From a virus: a stretch of DNA of 50,592 bases. The translations under genes were made by a program, and so were the position numbers. Shown piece by piece: positions 18,598 to 26,273 of this stretch. The notes under the pieces were generated by a model that saw nothing but the letters and a program-made list of their open reading frames with translations, had not been told where the DNA came from and did no database searches. The stretch's first letter is position 1. Every line of letters starts with the position of its first letter. The stretch lies in IMG/VR virus record IMGVR_UViG_3300020470_000016, positions 1 through 50,592 of that record; one strand, 5' to 3'.

Positions 18598-19384
18598 AAC
18601 TTTTATTGACGAACAAGAAGTATTTGCTTTAAATGATAATTTGGAAGCAAAGGTTTTTACAGTAGGTCCCGAAAAGGCTAGGATAACCTATGTTGATAAC
18701 TTCTATAAAAATCCAGATGCAGTAAGAGATCTTGCTATATCTATTCCACCAACTCGTAATCCAATGATTATGGCTGGAGCGCCTGGATCAAGGGTAGATG
18801 TTTTTTATAATTTACAACATATGACACCCTTCTTTGGATATATCTTTAGGAGTGTTTATGGAGATATTAATGAGGAAGTCACTGATGCCAGAATACAAGA
18901 TGCAATAAAAGGAATAACTTTCTGTGTTAATGTTACCCAATCCGAAGACTTAAAACCTATCGTTCCCCATGTAGATGATACTTCTACAGATCTATTTGCT
19001 GCAACAGTTTATTTGAATAAACCAGAAGAATGTATGGGTGGTACTTCATTTTATACATTAGATGGTAAACAGACGGGAAATGCAGATGATATTGATGCTT
19101 GGTTAAAGTCGAAGGGTAAATATCCGTACTACGATCATTACATTACTGATAGTGAAGAAGAGTGGGATATGATACATCTGGCAGAAATGAAGTATAATAG
19201 GTTTGTAATATATCCTGCAAACATCTTCCATACTGGTTATATCAAACCAGGCATGTTTACTGGAGATGTACATAGGCTTGTCCAAATGTTCTTTGTTTTC
19301 CTTGGTGGAAAGGGAACTTTTATGCCTATAAATCACAATGAATACAAGAAATGGTTAGACGAAAATGAAAACGGTATTTGTTAA
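18590..19384 (+). CDS. DUF6445-like protein with 2-oxoglutarate oxygenase-type residues, copy 2
   Basis: This 264-aa protein is a tandem paralogue of the preceding gene: FIDEQEVFALN, VDNFYKNPDAVRD, GGTSFYTLDGKQ and DHYITDS are shared. The presumed iron and 2-oxoglutarate residues are kept (His127, Asp129, His214, Arg229). It carries about 25 extra C-terminal residues ending in NENGIC. It overlaps copy 1 by 8 bases and the nucleotidyltransferase by 20 bases, so it is part of the same translationally coupled run. Whether the two copies form a heterodimer or act on different positions cannot be told. Confidence 0.75.
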   Translation: MHKTFIDEQEVFALNDNLEAKVFTVGPEKARITYVDNFYKNPDAVRDLAISIPPTRNPMIMAGAPGSRVDVFYNLQHMTPFFGYIFRSVYGDINEEVTDARIQDAIKGITFCVNVTQSEDLKPIVPHVDDTSTDLFAATVYLNKPEECMGGTSFYTLDGKQTGNADDIDAWLKSKGKYPYYDHYITDSEEEWDMIHLAEMKYNRFVIYPANIFHTGYIKPGMFTGDVHRLVQMFFVFLGGKGTFMPINHNEYKKWLDENENGIC

Positions 19385-19796
19385 TGGAACCTTTGATATT
19401 CTTCATCCAGGCCACATGCAACTCTTCAAGGTTGCAAGGTCTTTAGGTGATAGAGTTATCTGTGCAACTGATAGTGATCAGAAGATAAGAGAAGATAAAC
19501 CAGATACGGGAAAACCGATCAATAATCTTCCTTACAGGATTACTATGCTTGAATCTATCAAATACATAGATACAGTCTTGTGGTTTAATACCATGCAAGA
19601 GTTATCTGATTTGATTCAGTTATACCGTCCAGATATTCTTTTGCTTGGAGATGATTGGAGAAATGGTGTTGTAATTGGTGCAGAGTTTGCTCAAGAAGTT
19701 AGATTCTTTCCAAGAATAGAAATGTATTCTAGTAGTAAAGTTATTAGTCAAATAAAAAGTCTTGTTGATCCAGTAGATCCTTCCACCTATGAGTAA
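19365..19796 (+). CDS. RfaE2-like nucleotidyltransferase (HldE C-domain type)
   Basis: This 143-aa protein opens NGTFDILHPGH, the HxGH nucleotidyltransferase motif (His14, His17). It continues with DSDQKIREDKPDTGKPINNLPYR and the ending LLLGDDWRNGVVIGAEFA...YSSSKVI. Length and order match the ADP-heptose synthase nucleotidyltransferase domain of HldE, which adenylylates heptose-1-phosphate. Glycerol-3-phosphate cytidylyltransferase is the main alternative. The RfaE1-like kinase follows directly with an 8-base overlap. That pairing, and an HldD-like epimerase downstream, favours a heptose-type sugar nucleotide over glycerol. Confidence 0.75.
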   Translation: MKTVFVNGTFDILHPGHMQLFKVARSLGDRVICATDSDQKIREDKPDTGKPINNLPYRITMLESIKYIDTVLWFNTMQELSDLIQLYRPDILLLGDDWRNGVVIGAEFAQEVRFFPRIEMYSSSKVISQIKSLVDPVDPSTYE

Positions 19797-20628
19797 ATTT
19801 TCAATTCTAGTAATAGGCGATTCATGTGATGATGAATATATTTTTGGTACTGTACATCGTATCAGTCCAGAAGTTCCTGTACCTGTATTGAAATATGAGT
19901 TTGTTGAAAAGTCTAAGGGTATGGCAGCAAATGTGGAGAGGAATGTTGCTGCTTTTGATGTTGCAACAAATCTAATAACGCAGAAAGAACAGATTGTAAA
20001 AAGTAGATTTATTGATAGAGGTAGTGGCCAACAGTTAATGAGGATGGATGAAGAGAAAGTTTCCAGTCCTTGTACTGCCGCTCAAGTAAGAATTGCATTT
20101 ATTCATGCAAATTATGATGCATTAATAATATCTGATTATGATAAGGGTTTTTTAGATAGACATGCTCTTGGAGATTTATGTGAGACCTTTCAAGGTCCTA
20201 TATTCATAGACACTAAGAAAACTCAATTATTCCAAAAGGAGAATGTATTCTGGAAGATTAATAAAAAAGAATTTGACCTTTTAGATAGGGATTATTTGCC
20301 AGAATTAACACATCTTGTTGTCACTTTAGGTGCAGATGGTGTAAAATGGAGAGATATACATTACCCTTCAGAAAAAGTTGAGGTTCATGATGTTTGTGGT
20401 GCAGGGGATACTTTCCTTGCTACTATGGCTTATGAATATCTTAACACTAAGGGTGATATGGAAAAGGCTATTGATCTTGCAAATAGAGCAGCAGCCATCG
20501 CAGTCCAACACTCTGGGACTTATACTCTAACGGAGGATGACATTGAGGTATTGTATAGACATAGACGGGACAATATGCTCCCCAACCTTGGGAAGGGATT
20601 ACCAGTCGGCAAAACCCTGGCAGGGTAG
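19789..20628 (+). CDS. PfkB-family sugar kinase, RfaE1-like
   Basis: The product is 279 aa. It begins ILVIGDSCDDEYIFGTVHRISPEVPVPVLK cut into its features: GDSCDDEYIFG followed by RISPEVPVPV, which closely follows the start of heptose-7-phosphate kinase (HldE N-domain). Later come GMAANVERNV (residues 44-53), ISDYDKG (114-120) and the catalytic GAGD at 204-207. It would phosphorylate a sugar phosphate at C1 with ATP. The kinase fold appears complete by about residue 255. The final 30 residues are encoded in the 92-base overlap with the HAD gene and look like a read-through tail. Substrate is inferred from the nucleotidyltransferase next to it. Confidence 0.75.
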   Translation: MSKFSILVIGDSCDDEYIFGTVHRISPEVPVPVLKYEFVEKSKGMAANVERNVAAFDVATNLITQKEQIVKSRFIDRGSGQQLMRMDEEKVSSPCTAAQVRIAFIHANYDALIISDYDKGFLDRHALGDLCETFQGPIFIDTKKTQLFQKENVFWKINKKEFDLLDRDYLPELTHLVVTLGADGVKWRDIHYPSEKVEVHDVCGAGDTFLATMAYEYLNTKGDMEKAIDLANRAAAIAVQHSGTYTLTEDDIEVLYRHRRDNMLPNLGKGLPVGKTLAG

Positions 20629-20887
20629 GATTAAGGTAATAAATAAGTTGTATGATGAAGGAAATTATATTATTTACTTCACCGCTCGTGCAATGGGTAG
20701 GTTCTCAGAAGAGGAACATCAAATTGCACAAGCAAAGGCTTCAGCAGTTCTATTCGAACTAACTCAAGAGCAACTTAAAGAATGGGGTTGTAAGTACCAT
20801 GAATTAATCATGGGTAAACCTCATGCTGATTACTTTATTGACGATAAAGCTTGGCCTGACACGGTATTTTTTAATGACAAACGTTAA
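20537..20887 (+). CDS. Small HAD-superfamily phosphatase (capsule-biosynthesis type)
   Basis: This 116-aa protein starts RYCIDIDGTIC, the DxDGT nucleophile motif of HAD phosphatases (Asp8 and Asp10). It continues with NYIIYFTARAMGR, the second Ser/Thr motif, and ends in KPHADYFIDDKAW with the acidic metal motif. This architecture matches small HAD enzymes in capsule and sugar-nucleotide clusters. In the heptose pathway a HAD enzyme (GmhB) removes the C7 phosphate between kinase and nucleotidyltransferase steps, so this one could take that role. It overlaps the kinase by 92 bases, an unusually long overlap. The assignment to the pathway is inferred. Confidence 0.75.
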   Translation: MTLRYCIDIDGTICSPTLGRDYQSAKPWQGRIKVINKLYDEGNYIIYFTARAMGRFSEEEHQIAQAKASAVLFELTQEQLKEWGCKYHELIMGKPHADYFIDDKAWPDTVFFNDKR

Positions 20888-21326
20888 AGAATACTTAGAA
20901 TTTATTGGTATGGATAACGTACCTCATGGTAGTTCTAATCTTTTAGAACACTCTGAGAGAGTATCTAAACTACTCTTAAAGTATGGTAGATCTAAGGATT
21001 TGCAGAATGCAGGCCTTTTTCATTCAATACATGGAACAGAGTTTCAGCAATACCAATTAAATACAAGGAAGATAGATGAAGACCATATTAAATCTCTAAT
21101 TGGAGAATATGCGTATAGTCTTGTAACTACATTCTGTACATTGCCAGATAGAACTAATACAATTCTATATGGAAAGGGACTTAAAGATCCCGAAAAAACT
21201 GATCTAAGGTGGTTAGAGTACTGCAATTTAATAGATCAATATCCTACTCCAAAAGATGTTGTTAAATGTGTCTTGAGGGAATTTAAAATGGTACTGCGGA
21301 GAGAGTATGACTTTAAACACAGTTAA
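20874..21326 (+). CDS. DUF6817-like HD-type protein
   Basis: The product is 150 aa. I chose the ATG at 20874, which overlaps the HAD gene by 14 bases, because the longer alternative start at 20823 adds only a low-quality extension. The protein has EHSERV (His26) and GLFHSIHGTEF (His50, His53), resembling DUF6817, a small HD-domain-like family. The His residues could bind a divalent metal. The family is uncharacterised, so its contribution to the island is unknown. It overlaps the cupin gene by 20 bases. Confidence 0.65.
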   Translation: MTNVKEYLEFIGMDNVPHGSSNLLEHSERVSKLLLKYGRSKDLQNAGLFHSIHGTEFQQYQLNTRKIDEDHIKSLIGEYAYSLVTTFCTLPDRTNTILYGKGLKDPEKTDLRWLEYCNLIDQYPTPKDVVKCVLREFKMVLRREYDFKHS

Positions 21327-21663
21327 GTTTGTATCTAAAGGTTGGGGATTCGAAAAGTGGATTGCCAATAATAAACAGTATTGTGGTAAGTTACTCTTTA
21401 TCGCAAAAGATAAGAGATGTTCATGGCATTATCATAAATTAAAGAGAGAAACATTTTATATTCAGTCTGGAAGAATTAAACTTTGGTATGGTAAGACAGA
21501 CGATAGAGATTCAGCAAACACTACAATACTAGAACCTGGCGACAATTTTCATGTCCCAAGAGGACTAAGACATCAGATGTTAGCTATAGAGGATACAGAA
21601 CTATTTGAATTCTCTACACAACATTTTGATGAAGATAGTAATAGAATTATTCCTGGCGACTAA
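21307..21663 (+). CDS. Cupin protein, sugar-isomerase-like
   Basis: This 118-aa protein is a single-domain cupin. The metal-binding HYH pair (His41, His43), Glu48 in KRETFY, PGDNFHVPRG at 77-86 and His89 match the two cupin motifs. The start GWGFEKW resembles the opening of phosphomannose-isomerase-like cupins found in nucleotide-sugar gene clusters. It could be a sugar isomerase, epimerase or dehydratase helper, or simply a binding protein. It ends on TAATG, sharing one base with the next start. Confidence 0.75.
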   Translation: MTLNTVKFVSKGWGFEKWIANNKQYCGKLLFIAKDKRCSWHYHKLKRETFYIQSGRIKLWYGKTDDRDSANTTILEPGDNFHVPRGLRHQMLAIEDTELFEFSTQHFDEDSNRIIPGD

Positions 21664-22286
21664 TGGTTGGACAACTCCTTAAAGATCATATAGGTACTTA
21701 CAAAGTACTTACTGATGAAGAATCTGATTCCGTTATAAAATGGTTTCATGATAATGAAGATCTTCATATGGAAGGAATGGTTTATGCTTCAACAGAAGAT
21801 GGAAAGGTATCTGAAGTACAAACTACTAGGGATAGAAAGAAAACCACACAGGCATATCCAGATCCAGATGATCCAATATCACATCTATTAAGTCATGCTA
21901 TAATGAATGCCTATCAGGCATATAAAGATGATCCAGAACATTTATATCCTCTTGGGCAACCTTTAGTATTACAAGATTTATCTGTTAGACGTTATCATAA
22001 AGGTGATGGATATTTTAAAAAACATGCTGATCAATCACATGGTCCAACTTCTACTCGTCAATATGGAGTTTTAATCTATTTGAATGATGTTGAGGAAGGT
22101 GGAGAAACAAATTTTGATGAACTATTTTGCAAAATAAAACCAGAAAAGGGTAAGTTACTTATATTTCCTTGTAATTTTCTTTATAACCATTGTGGAGAAG
22201 TTCCTATCTCTGGAGATAAGTATGCTGTAACTTGTTTCATCTGTTATCCATTGTGGCTTCCTGAAGATAAACCAAAAAGTTTATGA
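21663..22286 (+). CDS. 2-oxoglutarate/Fe(II) oxygenase, prolyl 4-hydroxylase type
   Basis: The product is 207 aa. The catalytic set of prolyl 4-hydroxylase-like oxygenases is present: His121 and Asp123 in KKHADQS, GGETNF at 146-151, His176 in LYNHCGE, and Lys186 for 2-oxoglutarate in PISGDKYAVTCF. Such genes are common in T4-like cyanophages. Targets may be proteins or small molecules, and none can be read from the sequence. It is the last + strand gene of the island and its last 6 bases overlap, tail to tail, with the minus-strand epimerase gene. Confidence 0.85.
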   Translation: MVGQLLKDHIGTYKVLTDEESDSVIKWFHDNEDLHMEGMVYASTEDGKVSEVQTTRDRKKTTQAYPDPDDPISHLLSHAIMNAYQAYKDDPEHLYPLGQPLVLQDLSVRRYHKGDGYFKKHADQSHGPTSTRQYGVLIYLNDVEEGGETNFDELFCKIKPEKGKLLIFPCNFLYNHCGEVPISGDKYAVTCFICYPLWLPEDKPKSL

Positions 22287-23090
22287 TAGATATTCTTCTA
22301 CGGACTTGTAATCATACTTGTACCATGAAGGATCAGCACAAGTATAGTCTTGATACTTACCAATAAGATGTTCGGGGAATGGAATCATTTCGATTTCAGC
22401 CCCTTCTTTTTCGGCAACTAGTTCTGCAACTTTTAAGAACGATATTGGTTTTCCAGTTCCAACATCATAGATGCCACTTGGAGCATTATTATTGAGGACT
22501 ACCTTTACTATATCCTCTACACAAACAAAATCTCTTAAAAATTTATCTGATCCTTTGAATACCCTTATCTTTCCTGTTTCACGAGCTTGTTGTGTAAATT
22601 TTGATATAGGACTTGCTTGATCTACTTTAAGTTTATCGTCTTCACCTGAACCATATACATTGAAATATCTAAATCCTTGAATACTCTTACTGAATCTATC
22701 AATATGATCTAGTACATAATAATCTATTATTAATTTAGATATAGCATATTGATTTAAGGGGTTTATAAGTTTTCTGTTTTTCTTTTGATTTCCATATACA
22801 GAAGCAGATGATGCATACTTTACAGGAATATCATATTCAATTGCTTTGCCAAAAAGATGGGCAGTAAAATCTTGATTGTAATGTGCAATAGACATCCAAT
22901 TTCTTTCTACTGTGGATGACATTGCTCCATTATGAATGATCATGGATATTTTTTCCCATTCATCAAACTTGGCAAGGAACTTCCAACAGTCGTCTTTATC
23001 GATAGAAATTACTGGTAATCTCATTTCTTCTTCAATGACACGAAGAAAATGAGATCCAATAAAACCTTTATAACCAGTGAGGAGTATCAT
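22281..23090 (-). CDS. NAD-dependent epimerase, HldD-like (ADP-heptose 6-epimerase type)
   Basis: This 269-aa extended short-chain dehydrogenase has the NAD-binding TGYKGFIGS at residues 5-13, HNGAMSSTVE at 53-62, YASSASVYG at 92-100, and the catalytic pair Tyr115-Lys119. It also has GFRYFNVYG, FKGSDKFLRDF, and IPFPEHLIGKYQDYTCAD near the C-terminus. This last stretch and HNGAMSST are HldD-like rather than general epimerase features. HldD converts ADP-D-glycero- to ADP-L-glycero-manno-heptose. It is shorter than the usual 310 aa. It is the only gene on this strand and would be transcribed toward the island. Confidence 0.8.
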   Translation of the reverse strand: MILLTGYKGFIGSHFLRVIEEEMRLPVISIDKDDCWKFLAKFDEWEKISMIIHNGAMSSTVERNWMSIAHYNQDFTAHLFGKAIEYDIPVKYASSASVYGNQKKNRKLINPLNQYAISKLIIDYYVLDHIDRFSKSIQGFRYFNVYGSGEDDKLKVDQASPISKFTQQARETGKIRVFKGSDKFLRDFVCVEDIVKVVLNNNAPSGIYDVGTGKPISFLKVAELVAEKEGAEIEMIPFPEHLIGKYQDYTCADPSWYKYDYKSVEEYLS

Positions 23091-23110
23091 AATAAAATAT
23101 ACCTGATCGT

Positions 23111-23116
23111 ATTATA
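23111..23116 (-). promoter_or_regulatory. Possible -10 box TATAAT for the epimerase gene
   Basis: On the minus strand a perfect TATAAT lies 20 bases before the epimerase ATG. No clear TTGACA-like -35 is visible upstream, so this is a tentative host sigma70-type promoter. It sits next to the forward late promoter. Confidence 0.4.
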
Positions 23117-23117
23117 A

Positions 23118-23125
23118 CATAAATA
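23118..23125 (+). promoter_or_regulatory. Late-promoter motif CATAAATA
   Basis: A NATAAATA motif 27 bases before the gp13 ATG at 23152 probably starts the neck and terminase operon. A GGAG ribosome-binding site follows at 23140-23143. Confidence 0.7.
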
Positions 23126-23151
23126 AGGGCATAGAAATAGGAGTGTTGTGA

Positions 23152-23973
23152 ATGGCGAAACCTTCTAGCAGAGAAGAATTGAAAGAATACTGCCTGAGAA
23201 AGTTAGGTAAGCCTGTTCTGGAAATTAACGTAGACGACGATCAGATCGAAGATCTGATTGACGAAGGAATTCAGTACTTTCACGAAAGACATTCTGAAGG
23301 TATAGAAAGAGTATACCTTAAGCATAAGATCTCTGAAGTAGATCTTGAACTTGCTAAAACTGGTGTTGCTTCAACTAGTACTGCAACAAGTACTTATGGG
23401 GGACCCAATTCAGTGGCATGGGAAGAAGGTGCTGGTTATCTACCACTACCAGATCATGTCCTAAGTGTAAATAAAGTATTTAAAGTTGACTCCACATCTA
23501 TATCTAGTGGACTTTTCAACATTAAATATCAGTTGTTCCTGAATGATTTATATTACTATGGTGCAATTGATCTATTAAATTATGCTATGGTTAAAACTTA
23601 TCTGGAGGACTTAGATTTTTTAATAAATCCAGAAGTTCAAATAAGGTTTAACGTTAAGAATAGAAGAATGTATTTGGATTGGGATTGGCAGGAAGTTAGT
23701 TCTAATCACTATGTTTTGATTGATTGTTACAGGGTTTTAGATCCAGAGAGTAACACTGCTGTCTATAATGATTTTTGGTTAAAGAGATATGTCACTGCTC
23801 TTATTAAGAAACAGTGGGGACAAAACCTAACGAAGTTCCAAGGGGTAAAACTTCCAGGCGGTTTAGAATTGAATGGTAGACAGACTTTTGACGATGCCGT
23901 AATGGAAATTGAGGCATTAGAAGAGAAGATGATGGAAGAGTATGCAATGCCCCCATTAGACATGATAGGATAA
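23152..23973 (+). CDS. 13: Neck protein gp13 (head completion)
   Basis: This 273-aa protein is the first gene of the neck-terminase block 13-14-15-16-17. It starts MAKPSSREELKEYCLRKLG and continues ...NVDDDQIEDLIDEGIQYF, the hallmark of T4-like gp13 in cyanophages. T4 gp13 is 309 aa. It acts with gp14 to seal the DNA-filled head and accept the tail. The downstream gene starts at its stop codon, consistent with tight coupling. Confidence 0.85.
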   Translation: MAKPSSREELKEYCLRKLGKPVLEINVDDDQIEDLIDEGIQYFHERHSEGIERVYLKHKISEVDLELAKTGVASTSTATSTYGGPNSVAWEEGAGYLPLPDHVLSVNKVFKVDSTSISSGLFNIKYQLFLNDLYYYGAIDLLNYAMVKTYLEDLDFLINPEVQIRFNVKNRRMYLDWDWQEVSSNHYVLIDCYRVLDPESNTAVYNDFWLKRYVTALIKKQWGQNLTKFQGVKLPGGLELNGRQTFDDAVMEIEALEEKMMEEYAMPPLDMIG

Positions 23974-26249
23974 TGCCAGTAACTCCGTTTTTTCTACATG
24001 GTTCGCCAAGCGAACAAAGGTTGGTACAGGATCTTGTCAATGAACATTTGAAAATGTTCGGACAGGATGTTCTTTATTTGCCAAGAAAAATCATTGATGA
24101 AAATACGGTAATAAAAGAGATTGCTGCATCTAGGTTTGATGATAGTTTTAGAATAGAGGCATACCTATCTAACTTTGATGGATTTGGTACACCATCTGAT
24201 ATTCTAACTAAGTTTGGAGTAAGATCACAAGACGAAGTTACTCTTGTTATTTCCAAAGAAAGATATGATGATTTTATTAGTCCTTTCTTAGAATTATATT
24301 CTGCAGATGCTACTGTAAAAGTAACTAATAGACCACAAGAAGGAGATTTAATCTATCTTCCACTTGATAATACATTATTCGAGATCAAATACGTTGAAGG
24401 TAAAGTACCTTTCTATCAGTTAAATGATTTGTTTATGTATGAACTCAGGTGTGAAATCTTTGAGGCTTCAACTGCTGAGGTTATTGATATCTCTGATGTA
24501 GAAACTGGTATGACTGGAGAGGAGATTACAGAACCTCTTACTGGTGGTGCAGTCGCTATGATACTAACTATGGTATCAGCTGCTGCTACAAGTGCTACTG
24601 CAACAGTTTCTTATGCTTCTACTACTCCAGGCGTAATGGGTCTTCATTATGTCGATTTGATTAATGATGGTAATTATGAAGCTACACCTTCTGTCACTAT
24701 AAGTAAACCAGTTAAAGGTAATGCTGCTAGTGCTGATGCAACTGTTGTTGCAGGAGAAGTTACTGCATTAACACTTACCAATGCAGGTACAAATTTCTTA
24801 TCTACTCCTAGTGTAACATTTACTCCACCAAATAGGGTGGTTGCAAGTCAAATTAAGTTTGGAAATAACTCCTTATACCACGATACAACAACTAAGACAC
24901 AAGAAGCACTTTGGAACTTTGCCTCTAATATTGATGCAAGAAATGGTAGAGTTGTAATAAGTTTCTGGTTCTATCCAACAGATTTAAATCCTAGTGCAAA
25001 TGGTGGTGCAATAATTTGGTCTGATCATATTAAGATCTATCATTTACCAGATGGTAAGATACGTTTCGCTTCTGCTCAAACAACTCAAGGTTCTAGTGAA
25101 GCACTCAATCTTAATGCATGGAACTTTATTAGAATTGTTCAAGTAGGAACTGATGCAAGAATTTCTGTTAATGGTGTAAGTGGTGGTCCATATTCAAACG
25201 TTGATCCTATCCCGTTTGCTTCTGGAGATACAGTTTATATTGGTGCTGATGCAGCAGGTGCAGGACGTTACCCAACTGTAACTTCTAGTTATTTGGGATA
25301 TGTTGATCACTTTACAGTGAACTTTACTACAGACACTCAGTTTAGAACTACTGTAGAGACTCAAATTCCAGGCACAATAACAGAACAAGAAGTAGATTTA
25401 CAGACTAGTGAGACTGCTGGATTCATTCAGAACTGTGATAATGAATATCCAACTGTTACTGCTACTATTGATACTAATAGACAAGTAACTGGATTCACTA
25501 TTGTTGATGGTGGACAAGGATATGATACTGTTCCAAACGTAATAATATCTGAACCACAACAAGGAACACAGGCAACTGCGGTTGCTATTATGACCAGTAG
25601 AGGTACTATTCCTGGCCAGGGAATTGATAGGATTGTGATGATTGATCCTGGCGTTGGTTATGATGCTCCTCCGACTGTTACTATTACTGGTGGTGGCGGT
25701 GGTGGTGCTATCGCAACTGCTGTTATTGCAGAGAATGGTTTTGGACCTGTTGCCATATCCAGTGGAGGTGTGGGATACTCAACGGTTCCGAACATTTACG
25801 TAGACAGAATATTCATCCCAACTTCTTCTGGTACTACAACCGCTATTAATAATGTACAAGCAGAGGCAGTACTAGATACTACTGGAACTGTAGTTCAGGT
25901 AAGATTAGCCAATGCTGGTGCAGCATATACATTTACACCTACAGTTACTTTCGATCCAGTAGAAGATCCATCCTTCGGAGATTATTCAGTCAACGAAGTT
26001 ATTCAAGGACTTGAGAGTGGCACTAAGGGATATGTAAGATCTTGGAATTTACCAAATAGAAGACTAGAACTATATTCAGTCGATGGTAAATTTAGACAAG
26101 GAGAGTCTGTTGTTGGTATTGGTGCAAGTTATACTATCTCAAATATCTCTTATAATGAGGAGTCTGGATTCCCAGATAACGAAACAATTGAGTTAGAAGC
26201 AGATGGTATCTTAGATTTTTCTGAGAGAAACCCTTTTGGTGAGTTCTAA
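23973..26249 (+). CDS. 14: Neck protein gp14 with inserted LamG-like domain
   Basis: The product is 758 aa, about three times T4 gp14 (256 aa). Residues 1-170 are gp14-like: LYLPRKIIDE, GVRSQDEVTLVIS, EGDLIYLPLDNTLFEIKYVE and a FYQLND segment. The last residues FSERNPFGEF resemble a gp14 end. Between them lies a large insert of Gly/Thr/Val-rich repeats with GYDTVPNVIISEPQQG-like units. A LamG/concanavalin-like stretch around residues 290-440 has FWFYPTDLNP, WNFIRIVQVG and YIGADAAG. The insert could decorate the neck and bind polysaccharide. It forms the head-tail joint with gp13. Confidence 0.85.
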   Translation: MPVTPFFLHGSPSEQRLVQDLVNEHLKMFGQDVLYLPRKIIDENTVIKEIAASRFDDSFRIEAYLSNFDGFGTPSDILTKFGVRSQDEVTLVISKERYDDFISPFLELYSADATVKVTNRPQEGDLIYLPLDNTLFEIKYVEGKVPFYQLNDLFMYELRCEIFEASTAEVIDISDVETGMTGEEITEPLTGGAVAMILTMVSAAATSATATVSYASTTPGVMGLHYVDLINDGNYEATPSVTISKPVKGNAASADATVVAGEVTALTLTNAGTNFLSTPSVTFTPPNRVVASQIKFGNNSLYHDTTTKTQEALWNFASNIDARNGRVVISFWFYPTDLNPSANGGAIIWSDHIKIYHLPDGKIRFASAQTTQGSSEALNLNAWNFIRIVQVGTDARISVNGVSGGPYSNVDPIPFASGDTVYIGADAAGAGRYPTVTSSYLGYVDHFTVNFTTDTQFRTTVETQIPGTITEQEVDLQTSETAGFIQNCDNEYPTVTATIDTNRQVTGFTIVDGGQGYDTVPNVIISEPQQGTQATAVAIMTSRGTIPGQGIDRIVMIDPGVGYDAPPTVTITGGGGGGAIATAVIAENGFGPVAISSGGVGYSTVPNIYVDRIFIPTSSGTTTAINNVQAEAVLDTTGTVVQVRLANAGAAYTFTPTVTFDPVEDPSFGDYSVNEVIQGLESGTKGYVRSWNLPNRRLELYSVDGKFRQGESVVGIGASYTISNISYNEESGFPDNETIELEADGILDFSERNPFGEF

Positions 26250-26273
26250 ATAGTTTTATAAATTGGTGTTATT

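Noticed and set aside
20823-20873. Longer start for the DUF6817-like gene
   Set aside because: The extra residues lie inside the HAD gene and are unlike the family start. ATG 20874 fits better.
26257-26264. TATAAATT as a late promoter for gp15
   Set aside because: It is only 10 bases before the ATG and has T at the last position, so it is too close to act as a late promoter for this gene. A CTAAATA at 26246-26252 is also weak.
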